A stretch of 64,000 bases of DNA, taken from the NCBI GenBank assembly GCA_015179025.1, contig WHUX01000140.1, positions 1 through 64,000 on the forward strand, read 5' to 3'. The notes beneath the pieces were generated by a model. The model saw nothing but the letters and a program-made list of their open reading frames with translations. It was not told the origin of the DNA and made no database searches. The translations under genes and the position numbers were made by a program. Shown piece by piece: positions 55,560-64,000 of the stretch. The first letter of the stretch is position 1. Every line of letters starts with the position of its first letter. This DNA comes from Terfezia claveryi (lineage: Eukaryota; Ascomycota; Pezizomycetes; Pezizales; Pezizaceae).

Positions 55560-56291
55560 GTCGGAAGTCTATCTAAACAAGTCTAATACTTATGCAGCTG
55601 ATCAACGGCATTTTCGGGCTACTGAAATCACTGAAATAATTTTCAAGAAATATTTCACTACTACCAAGATGCGAGGCCATTTTGATGAAAGCTTCTTTGA
55701 TTCCATCAATGAAGTCTTCATCTGCCTTGTGATGTCCGCCATGTGACATTGCCTCAAGGCATAGAGCACAGGTGTGTACGTCGAACCCCCGAAAAAGGCG
55801 AATTTCAGATATGAGACGACCCTGAGTAAGTATTTATTATCCGACGTATGAAGATCACATTCTGACGTGTTTAGGGACATACAACCGCTTTTTAGCAACA
55901 TGGGATGCCCACAGCCCGAGAGTACGTCAACTCTTACTGGCCGCAATAAGATCCGATATACTTGACTGCACGGCCCAACCCAAACCTTGAATCCGACCAA
56001 CCACTCCCCATTGGTGATATGTCAGCGCATGAAGCTGAGCTCATGGCGGACCTTGTGAAGGCGTCGAAAACAAATAACCTACGGTGGAGACGGATCCTCG
56101 ATGCCGAGCAGTCCCAGAATGACCAACTCCAGGACGTAGAGATCCCTCCCACTTCATCCACGGGTTCCAGTGATGATGATCGTAAGTTTTACTTCTTCGT
56201 ATATTCATAACTGCTCCGAACATGCTAACCCTATCTCTATATAGAAGCCAATGAAGAGCTAACAGAGGATGAAAATGACCTGGATCTCTAA
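55560..56291 (+). pseudogene. Decayed intron-containing gene of unknown function
   Basis: One plus frame runs SNTYAADQRHFRATEITEII, FDESFFDSINEVFICLVMSA, STGVYVEPPKKANFRYETTL with in-frame TGA, TAG, TGA and TGA codons, all one transition from sense. The downstream part switches frame and is cleaner: residues around SAHEAELMADLVKASKTNNL lead to an acidic end. A 63-bp intron (56182-56244, GTAAGT to ATATAG, branch-like GCTAAC at 56224) joins it to the last exon, which ends LTEDENDLDL at 56291. I do not recognise the family. The pattern suggests a repeated gene hit by RIP. Confidence 0.4.
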
Positions 56292-56816
56292 ATCCGCAGA
56301 TACGATACCACAACATACTTAAACTTTCGCCAGCGAATGCAACGACATCCTCATCCTGACGCCAGAATCATCAGTCTGACGTGAACAATAGCAAGCAGCT
56401 GTCTGGAGGTTTTATAGCGGGGTCTTTTTTTATTTCTTGATTTGCTAGGAACATAGTAAGCAGGCCAGCAGGTTTTTTTTTTTTTTTGTTTTGTTTTTAA
56501 GATGTATATTAGCTAGCTCGAAATCAACTACAATATCAATGCGATGCCGAACAATATGAGTAAGAAGCATGTGCATCCCAGATGACAACAGGTGTTGAGG
56601 GCACGTCTGGGATTAACCTGTGTGACAGTCATGCATTCCCGATGGACACAGTGGGGAACCCAGCGTTACAGACACAAAATCTGACCCACGCAGAGTTGAA
56701 GAGTAGCAGCCACTAGGTCAACCGCTGGGGAAGTCCACACTATAACCATAAGCATTTAGCCCGTAACTGCCGACTGTATCAGCGTTATAGAGTGCTGTGC
56801 AAATTGTCAAGCTCCA

Positions 56817-57235
56817 GCAGAGGTTAACAGAGGTCCTCATGCTCCTAGCGCGACTGCGGGTAAGATCACGCTGAGATTGGGAGGAAAGAAAGTGCCTAGA
56901 ACGGAAGTTGCTTAGTCAGCCATTGTGAAGACACTCCTACCCTTCGGTTCTACCCTAAGCCGGAGTACAGACTGCCTCTATGACGACTGGAAATGGTGAG
57001 GGAGGCTCCAACTCCGGATCACAGGTTAAGGCTGTGTCGACGTCAGGTCAAGAGGTTAACAAAGGTCCTCAGAGTCCCAGCTTGAGCCAGAAGACTGTAA
57101 CGGTGAGAAAGATCATCCTGAGAGTGGGAGGAAAGAAAGTGCCCGGAAAAGAAGTTGCAGAGTCTGCCTTTACACTACGAGGACCTCGGTTCCACCCCAA
57201 GCCAAAGTACAGACTGCCATTCAGAGCAACCTAGT
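56817..57235 (+). repeat. Tandem duplication upstream of LINE ORF1
   Basis: Two units (about 56817-56975 and 57043-57231) share GGGAGGAAAGAAAGTGCC and a common translation, ILRVGGKKVPGKEVAES in the second. The first unit has a TAG in this frame. It may be part of the 5' region of the LINE that follows. Confidence 0.6.
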
Positions 57236-57759
57236 TGCCGAAGCACCGGTGAAAATGGTGGTACACCTGCAGTGATAAAGCCAGCTGCAGCTGCCAACAG
57301 CCCTGTCTCCCAAGCAGGCCCAGCTACCCCCGGTCGAGTATCAGTAAGTACTCGAGAGTCGCGATTACTGTATTATTTTAATGAGTGCAACTCTGACTGA
57401 CCTTTGAAGTGTAGAAGCGAAGGGAGGTAGATTGGCTCAGTCCAGACCAGTCTCGCCCACGAGGACGAGCGCTTGGTCGGATCTCAACAACCAGAGCACC
57501 TACAGAGAAAAGGATAGCACCACGAGATAGCCCTCGTTGTCCACATCAAGAATATCTACACAGACCTCGGGGGAACAACTATCGCGACCCTTTCCCCCTC
57601 TTCTGAAGCTTTTCGTCTCTTCCTCGCTCTTCTTCTCACCGAAATCTCCCCCTCACGGGCATTGGTCCACGGTTCCGCGAGAGCACCCACACCAACATAG
57701 CCGGCCAATACGGCCAAAGATAACTCCCAAACCTGGGACTCACCCAATCAGAGCCAAAC

Positions 57760-58746
57760 ATGCCTCAGAGAAAGAGGAAAGACAACCCAGGCAAGCTCGA
57801 CAAGCGTAACCCACCACTGAGAACCCGACTGCCAGTCACCGGACACCCAACCACAGCCACCACCAAAGGATCACACCAGTCACCGTCTTCTCTCCAAACA
57901 GCCTCCCAAGTCCACCCAGACCGCGCGGCACAGGTAATGAAAGCCACCGTGGCTGACGGCGATGATTGTGAAAGTAATATCGAGTCAGAGCACAACGAGT
58001 CTAATTCCGATGAGGATTCAAAGGTCGACGAGCCTACAATACCTATGAAGAGGTCATTGATTCGGGGAATAATTGCTGATTACAAGAAGTTGGAAGGTGA
58101 GTATCAGGAAATCTTGGCTGAGAAGGATTGGTGGAGCAAAGAGAATAGCGATTTGAGGGAGGAGGTGGAGAAGCTTCGGCAACAACTCACCGAATCCCCA
58201 CCACCACCACCAGCATCAAATGCCGCCAGTTAGACCACGACCACCAAAAGGAACAGCGTCTCTACCGACACTCCCCCAGTACGCACATATGCGGAGGCAG
58301 CGACCTCAACCACATCAACCACACCAATACGGTCACCACGACCACAAGACCCCTCGCCACAAAAGGACAAAGGCAAAGGCAGGGCGGACAAAGCACCAAC
58401 CCCACCACCGAAGCAAAAACCCCGACAAACGGATAAGGGCAAAGGCAAGGCGGATGTGACACCTCCCCGTTCCGCATCGTCGAACGATCCACCAATGAGA
58501 ACAGGAGCTGTTGTTTTCCACGCGGCCCCATCCAATTACAAACCCGGTCTTATGCGCCGCTAGATCAAAGAGGATAACAAGGGAGTTCGAATAGTAGGCA
58601 TCCGCTGGTTGTTGCAAGAGGAAAGAAGGGTCGGCAAACTGGCATCGTCTCTGGTCATCTACTTGGCAAACTCCATTGACTCCACACGCGGGCTCCGCAT
58701 GGGCAAGCGAATCTTCCGCACCACGGAATACAACTTGAATATATGA
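57760..58746 (+). pseudogene. LINE ORF1 (gag-like), two in-frame stops
   Basis: ORF1 of Tad-like LINEs encodes an RNA-binding gag-like protein. The frame is continuous for 328 codons from the ATG at 57760 to TGA at 58744-58746, broken only by TAG at 58231 and TAG at 58561. A basic N-terminus and acidic stretch lead to a coiled coil (IRGIIADYKKLEGEYQEIL, SKENSDLREEVEKLRQQL, about residues 105-150). A proline-rich linker follows (TPPVRTYAEAA, then lysine/glycine repeats). The C-terminal domain has NKGVRIVGIRWLLQEERRVG and KLASSLVIYLANSI. Both stops are one transition from sense. No reverse transcriptase follows; the next recognisable sequence is a LINE 3' end. Confidence 0.7.
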
Positions 58747-58949
58747 GGAGTCTTGGTTTTAATTTCGGCAGTTTTGATTCCCACCCGCAAGAACGCTTCA
58801 TTCAGAGGCCGTAAGGCATTTTCTAGTCGGCTGTTGAGGATAGGATTTGTTTTCTACTCGCGCGTACGTCTGGGGTTTCCGATTTTGTTTTTTCCACCTG
58901 CAAGTCTCTATTTCCCACCTACGAGAGGGGTTTTCTTCCGGAACTCCAA
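58747..58949. other. Spacer between LINE ORF1 and LINE 3' region
   Basis: About 200 bp with no recognised motif. ORF2 of the LINE should start here in a complete element and does not. Confidence 0.4.
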
Positions 58950-59151
58950 TCAGGGCCCTCTGGCTCATCCGGCACTGCTGGTTAATGACAGCATGGGAGT
59001 ATCCCAGTCATGAATTGTATTTAGTTTTGCGTGGTTCTGGCAGATTAACTTGCCCTAACCTTGAAACCACCCAGGCTTCTGGGTGGCTCCTCATGGCCCC
59101 CGACGGGGCCGCATAGGAGTAACAAGTATCTAAAAAAAAAAAAAAAAAAGA
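58950..59151 (+). mobile_element. LINE family A 3' untranslated region and poly(A)
   Basis: GTTAATGACAGCATGGGAGT is the reverse-complement match of the 3'-untranslated region in the copy at 59.3 kb. The usual tail (GCAGATTAACTTGCC, CTTCTGGGTGGCTCCTCATG, GGGGCCGCATAGGAGTAACA) and a poly(A) at 59133-59150 follow. Confidence 0.8.
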
Positions 59152-59156
59152 GGTAT

Positions 59157-59556
59157 TTTTTTTTTGTTTTTTTAAAAACTAGTTACTGCCTATGCGGCCC
59201 CGTTAGGGGGGCCATGAGGAGCCACCCGGGAACCCGGGTGGATTGAAGGATAAGGCAAGTTAATCTGCCAGATCCGCGCAAGGTACGTACAAATTAACCT
59301 CGAGACGAAGCCCCATGCTGTCACTAACGGACTTAGCCGATGACTCAGGAGAGCCTGACTGGGCTCGCACCCTGGACGGAAGTGGAAACGAGAAACGAGT
59401 ATGGACTGAGAAATTAAACCGGACTGAACTGATGACGAGACGGTGATGAAACTGACTGGGCTAACTGAAAGGAAGAAAAGAGAACTGACTGGACTAACTT
59501 AAAGAAGGTCGTCGTCACGTGACCAGATGAAATGATACCCCAATAGCGTGGTATAT
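59157..59556 (-). mobile_element. LINE family A 3' untranslated copy
   Basis: A T-rich run is followed by ACTAGTTACTGCCTATGCGG and about 380 bp of 3'-untranslated sequence. It lies tail to tail with the preceding copy. At 59556 it is interrupted within GCGTGGTATA by the poly(T) of the next LINE. Confidence 0.8.
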
Positions 59557-59999
59557 TTTTTTTTTTTTTTTAAAACTAGTTACTGCCTATACAGCCCCGT
59601 TAGGGGGGCCATGAGGAGCCACCCGGAAACCCGGGTGGATTGAAGGGTAAGGCAAGTTAATCTGCCAGACCCGCGCGAAGTAAAATACAAAATTGAACCC
59701 GAGACGACGCCCCATAGCCGATGACCGAAGAGCCTGACTGAGCTCGCTCCTTTAGACTGAACTGTAGAAATAACGGCGGGAGTATGGACCGATGAGCTAT
59801 GAAAAATTAAATCTGACTGGACTGATGACAAAACACATGATGAATGCTGAGCGCCGAACGTATGAACTGAACTACCTAAAAGAAGGAGGTAGTAACGTGA
59901 CCAGGAATGAAATGATACCCCAGTAGAGTGGTATAGTTTGAACATGCGACAATATGAACTAGAAAAGAACATGAACAAGGGGATTCGTAAATAGTAGAA

Positions 60000-61640
60000 C
60001 TAAGTGAGCTCATAGTATAAGAGCTTGAAGAAGGCCTCGGTCGCCTCATATGTCTCTTCCCCCTCCTTCCTCCAATCTGGCTTGTCAAGCTCTTCCCAGC
60101 TGCTCCTGCCGCCTAGGAGCGTGTTTCTAATGCGGCTGAAACGTGGGCAGGCGAACGTGATGTGGGCTCCTGTTTCCGATGGGTGACCGCATGAGCATAC
60201 TGGTAATTCCACTTTCTTAACATGGTGGAGCCAGCTTTTCTGTGGACCTCGATCGGTGCGCATCCAACTGTATGCTGAGAGGGCATGTCGATCCCATTCT
60301 GTTCTCCTTGAGCCATATCCTGCCCTTGTCCTCGTAGCACTCCGTATGGCCTTGGAGGCTGCTCGTAGGCCTCCTTCTGTAGCTAGGCATGCCCCACCGG
60401 TGAAGGTGCCCAAGTGCGAATTGAAATTAGCTGTTCGGTTCGCTTTCTCATTACCCTGTATGCCAAAATGTCCCCTTACCCATGATAGCCTGAGATCACG
60501 GTGGGTATTGTTTATAAGCAGAGACTTGATTTCCTTCTCGATACCGGACCGCGGAGGTGACCCCAGGCTCAAGTTGCGAACCGCCTGGATTGCTGCTTGA
60601 GAATCTGACAGGATGGCGAGCATGTCGCAGTTCTCCCTCCTTAGAGCTAATAGCATTGAATATAATTCGCCGTCTGCTACCGTTGCCTGGCTGCCTAAAA
60701 ACCCCCCATAATTGTCTGGCTGGTTGCCGGTCCGGTCCTCGCTATAAACTCCACTTGCTATCTCGTTACCTCGACCTGTGCCATCAGTGTAGCATACTTG
60801 CCAGCCTTCGTCTAGGATGGTGCCTATCTTAGCTGCCCAAATGCCGAGTACCTTAGAGTTTTCGGACTTCGGATCAAGGATTTCTTCGTAGATGATCGGG
60901 AAGGGAGCAGTGTCATCTCTATCTCTCCAGGAAACGTTCTCTGGGTCAACGCTACTGTAAAAGAAAGCCTCGGAGATTGCTGTTCTTGCTTGGTGGAGGT
61001 TGTCGTATTGATGCCATGAGGGATCTGCTCTGAGGTAGTCCTGGATAGCCCTGTCACCCATCCTAACTGCTTTTGCTGCCCAACATCATTGCATGTCTCT
61101 CAGCTTGCAGTCAAGCAGTTCTATGTTAGCAATCCATCCTAATTTTTCATGGCTACTGTCATGGTATCCTCCTGTGACTTTTCGTAGAGCTGAGTATTCC
61201 AGGCATTGCATTGGCTGAAGTAGGAGGTAGTCTGAGCTCTTGAGTAGTTCACTCCCCCAAGTGAAGATACTATGTACACATCCTGTATAGAGTGATCTCG
61301 CAGCTGAAGGAGAAATACCACCATTTGCATTACATAGGCTTGTGAGAACTGTGAGTACTTGTGCCGCTTTGGCTGAGCGGAGGTTCAGATGGGTTTTCCA
61401 TGAGAAGTTGCTGGCGATTGTGATGCCTAAGGTGGTGCAATATTGTATCTGCCCCTGAGAGTGGAAGTCCAGATGGGTTTCCTTCGTGCAGTCCCATTGT
61501 AGGTAGTTTTCTTTGGCTATATCCTCTAATACTGTATATACTTTCTGAACCAGGCATCTATGGTTACTATGAGAGAGGTTGCTAATGATTAGGGAGTTGA
61601 TGTCATCGACATAAGAGAAGAGCTAGATGGACGCTTCTAG
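60000..61640 (-). pseudogene. LINE RT C-terminus, RNase H and zinc cluster, one stop
   Basis: The frame runs from the YVDD box (61602-61613, SYVDDINSL) through CTTLGITIASNFSWKTHLNL and YSALRKVTGGYHDSS to a single TGA at 61086-61088. It then stays open for 353 codons to 60000. The RNase H holds CYTDGTGRGNEIASG (D), ATVADGELYSMLLAL (E), AILSDSQAAIQAV (D) and SWVRGHFGIQGNEKAN, where Asn replaces the last catalytic Asp, a single G-to-A change. A CxC...H...C cluster (CSCGHPSETGAHITFACP) follows, then WRKEGEETYEATEAFFKLL at the end. It is the best preserved LINE coding block in the window but probably inactive. Confidence 0.85.
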
Positions 61641-62986
61641 GGCTAGGTAAAATATGGGAATTTTTTTTGCTCTTTATAGGCTAGTTTGGAGGGGATTAAA
61701 GTTAGTATTAAGCTGTAGGATAGAGGTAGCCTTCTTTAGAGAGTGGGCTATATAAATTAGCCAAAGAACAGGAGACAAAGGGCTACCTTGTGGTACTTCT
61801 TAATCCATATATTTCTGTCCTCTAATAGACTTGTCCTAGAGGATAGAAAAGTGACATGGCTTCATGAACTAGTGATAAACTTGATTAGTCTGTCCAAGAT
61901 ATTAGCTGTTCTGAGAATGTAGAGTACCTTTGCTGTATGGACATTATTGAATACTGAGGTAATATCTTTTCCAAGCAGAGTGGCTATTTTGTTTTCTCAG
62001 ATTGCTTTTTCCACTAATGAGACTATCAACATAACTGTGTCTATTGCCAATCTTCCTTTTCTGGACCTATATTGTAGGGGGTGGAAAAGATGGAGTTGAT
62101 TTTGGAGTTCATTTACAATCACCTTTTCTAAAAGCTTGCCTACTATATTAGATTAAATGATTGGTCTCCATTCTTTTACTTGAGTATGGTTCTTCCCCGG
62201 TTTGGGAATTATAACCATGTGCAGATCTCTCCAAGTAGGAGAAAGGCTGACATCCCCTTCTATAACCTTACTAAGGTTGTTGACAAAAGCTGACCTAAGT
62301 TATGTATTTTTAATGAGTTTGATGAGTCTATAAGAGATGAGATCTAGTCCTGCTACTGAGCTGGAGAGAGTTTTGCCTAAGGCTTTTTGGATCTGTTGAA
62401 TAGCTAAATCACTAGCTATACAATATTGAATTGGAGACTGAATAATTGTTGGGGGAGGAGGCTATAAATTAGAAGGGTTGGTGATAAGATAGTATTTCTG
62501 GAAGCTAATGTATTCTCCTGGTCATTGGAAAAGATGTTTTTATCCTTGTCTATAAGGTTTCCCATGAGAGGGATGAATTTAAAAGGGTCCCTTGCTATCC
62601 TCACAATAGTTCATGGATGTTGATGGCCTTGTTCGCTGAGGAACTTTAACTAACATGAATGCTTCTTTTTCCTGATTAGCTTCTTGAATTTTTTACTTTT
62701 CCTTAAGTATTCCTCATTTTCCTGCAACTTTTCTAGCTTTCTGATAATGTCTAGTTGAGCTTGTACTTCTCTATCCCACCACTTTTTACTATATTTGTTG
62801 GTCTGCTTTTGGATAAGATGTTTTTGGACTATACTTTGAAGAATGTTATAGACTTTCTCAAAGTATATAGGCTCAAACAGCTTATCTTCTTCTACCCATG
62901 ACTCCTACCATTACTAGTCTAATATTGAGTAGGATCTAGTCTCTGGAATTGTGGCTTTAATATGACTCGAAAGGACTACATCAGCA
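61641..62986 (-). pseudogene. LINE reverse transcriptase N-terminal half, RIP-decayed
   Basis: In one mostly continuous frame with many TAG and TAA codons the minus strand shows SKGPFKFIPLMGNLIDKDKN, QNTLASR-like fingers and the palm motif EVPQGSPLSPVLWLIYIAHS just before YVDD. Stops mostly replace Gln and Trp codons. The sharp change in decay at about 61620 is not explained by any visible insertion. Confidence 0.75.
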
Positions 62987-63220
62987 AGAAAAAAGTGGCA
63001 TCGGGACACCAGGTGGTGTCTCCAGGAGACAGGGTTGTCTCTGGTGTCTTTTGTGTCTTTTATGTCTCCTAGGTGTCTCCTGAGTGTCTCCCATGTGTCT
63101 CCCAGTGTCTCCCAGTGTCTTCAGGAGACACTGGGAGATATTCTGCCAATTGTGGAGACACACCTTGTCTCCAGTAGCAATACTGTCTCTAGAGACACTG
63201 GAGACAAACTATTTTCTTTC
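62987..63220 (-). mobile_element. GTCTCC-rich palindromic element, well preserved copy
   Basis: It is built of GTCTCC and its complement GGAGAC in alternating runs (CAGGAGACAGGGTTGTCTCT, TCTCCCAGTGTCTCCCAGTG) and can fold into long hairpins. It lies within the LINE between the endonuclease and RT parts. It matches 46525-46760 in reverse. The two ends resemble each other as AAGAAAAWAGT in inverted orientation, which would suit a MITE. Confidence 0.75.
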
Positions 63221-63239
63221 CTAATGTACATGGTGAGAG

Positions 63240-63500
63240 CCGGTCCATGAAAGGTGGAGAGGATGAAAGCTATAGAAGTCCAGATTCTAGCTAGTAAAGA
63301 TGAGATCTAATAGACTACTATGAGTGCTGCATTAGAATGTAGTCACTTGGTAGTATAGTTGTTGGGTGAGATTATTGTTAGTTGCCTAATTATATACTGC
63401 TGACCCTCTGTTTGAAGAAGAAGCACCCTATAAGGGATAATAGGCATCAAAGTCCCCTAGAATTATAGAGTCTGGAGTGATGTAAGGAATACTTGTTTTC
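63240..63500 (-). pseudogene. LINE endonuclease fragment
   Basis: On the minus strand the frame reads PYITPDSIILGDFDAYYPL then a stop and GASSS, the GDFNAHHPLW motif of apurinic-type LINE endonucleases. Further on are LLDLIFTS and, after the last stop, the SDH-region remnant. It is continuous with the reverse transcriptase once the GTCTCC-rich element is removed. Confidence 0.65.
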
Positions 63501-63666
63501 TCCTTACTATAAGTCTTGTTTGAATGTTGGAATCTCTTTAGCTATTTTTAGGATTTTGTTATCAGATGTTTAGGATGTATTTTACTTGCTTAAGTATTTC
63601 CCTTAGTTGGATTAGTATTTGGATTACTTATGTATTAGTATTGTCTTTCTTTAGCACATTGTAACG

Positions 63667-64000
63667 TAGGCTCTGGGAACAAGGCGACTAAGAGGTACGC
63701 CGAGAAGAAGGCAGAGGCTGGGGCGAGACACACGTAGGAACGCTACGTGTGTAACTAGGGGAAGGCTGGGACGGGGGGCAAGGGCAAGGGGCACAAGACA
63801 CGCGGAGGTAGTTGCCACATGTATCAGAGGGGGGCAGCTGTGCTGCAGAGTGATTCACGGGACAAGGCAAGACGAGGGGGTATACAAGAGAGGTACACCT
63901 TCGCGGAGAGACAAGGTCCTTAATTAGGTATACAAGACATTGGATGGGGATCCAATGACTGTACGAGGGACAGGGGCTATATATACATGATTCTGGGCTA
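63667..64000 (+). repeat. GC-rich repeat, well preserved copy of 43067-43435
   Basis: It is GC-rich with intact CpG sites (CACGTAGGAACGCTACGTGT, GACAAGGCAAGACGAGGGGG) and ends at the window edge in GGGGCTATATATACATGATT. The sharp shift in composition at 63660 marks its boundary with the LINE. The TATATATA may be a promoter element, so an LTR or element end is possible. Confidence 0.7.

Larger units (their letters stand above)
59557..63660 (-). mobile_element. Longest LINE family A copy (Tad-like)
   Basis: Reading leftward from 63660 it has the end of an apurinic-type endonuclease, a reverse transcriptase, an RNase H, a zinc-binding cluster, a 3'-untranslated region and poly(T) at 59558-59573. 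The part from 63660 to about 61620 is AT-rich and full of stops. The part from 61600 to 59557 is nearly clean. A GTCTCC-rich element is inserted between endonuclease and RT. ORF1 and the endonuclease start are not present, so the copy is 5'-truncated at about 63660. Confidence 0.85.

Noticed and set aside
55602..56000. 132-codon minus-strand frame
   Set aside because: The plus strand carries the more convincing decayed gene with a canonical intron and branch site; this frame is its shadow.
63035..63250. Frames over the GTCTCC-rich element
   Set aside because: They arise from the hexamer repeat; the partner copy at 46.5 kb has no matching frame.

Overview
The window looks like a repeat-dominated stretch of a filamentous ascomycete (Pezizomycotina) nuclear genome. 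Three things point there: two short secreted proteins with the eight-cysteine hydrophobin pattern, each split by one small GT-AG intron; Tad-like LINEs, Ty3/gypsy elements and hAT, MULE and Tc1/mariner-type DNA transposons; and heavy C-to-T/G-to-A decay of repeats, typical of repeat-induced point mutation (RIP). Species cannot be fixed from the sequence.

Layout. At 1-361 lies the end of an LTR. From 362 to about 16 kb is a gene-poor host-like stretch with the two divergent hydrophobin genes (3.4 kb on minus, 15.3 kb on plus), a 38-bp-TIR MITE and little else I can name. From 16.2 to 29.8 kb is a nest of elements: truncated LINE copies inserted into one another and into a MULE transposase remnant, several with visible target-site duplications. 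A complete 6.6-kb Ty3/gypsy element (21272-27863, CTCCT duplication) sits inside a LINE. From 32.5 to 38.3 kb is a second gypsy-like element on the minus strand that has lost its integrase and far LTR but carries an extra antisense ORF beside gag. From 38.3 to 47.5 kb the DNA is AT-rich and decayed: a direct-repeat pair, a dead hAT transposase, a TIR element with a palindromic minisatellite, and a second LINE family. At 47.86-48.73 kb is a compact TA-flanked transposon. From 53 to 59 kb are a 402-residue hypothetical membrane protein, a gypsy tail fragment, a decayed intron-containing gene and a LINE ORF1 joined to a LINE 3' end. From 59.2 to 63.7 kb is the longest LINE copy (minus strand), and the window ends in a repeat that also occurs, mutated, at 43.1 kb.

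How it fits together. Nearly all coding sequence is selfish DNA. The LINE supplies endonuclease, reverse transcriptase and RNase H and leaves 5'-truncated copies as short as 51 bp. The gypsy elements carry gag, protease, RT, RNase H and, in one case, integrase plus a chromodomain. The gypsy at 21-28 kb keeps a textbook -1 frameshift signal between gag and pol, while pol is stopped six times by transition-type nonsense codons with no frameshift. Only the two hydrophobins, and perhaps the 53.6-kb gene, look like host genes. The most novel points are the antisense cysteine-rich ORF at 36.8-37.4 kb, the gag-pol recoding site at 23.2 kb and the helix-turn-helix-only transposon at 47.9 kb.
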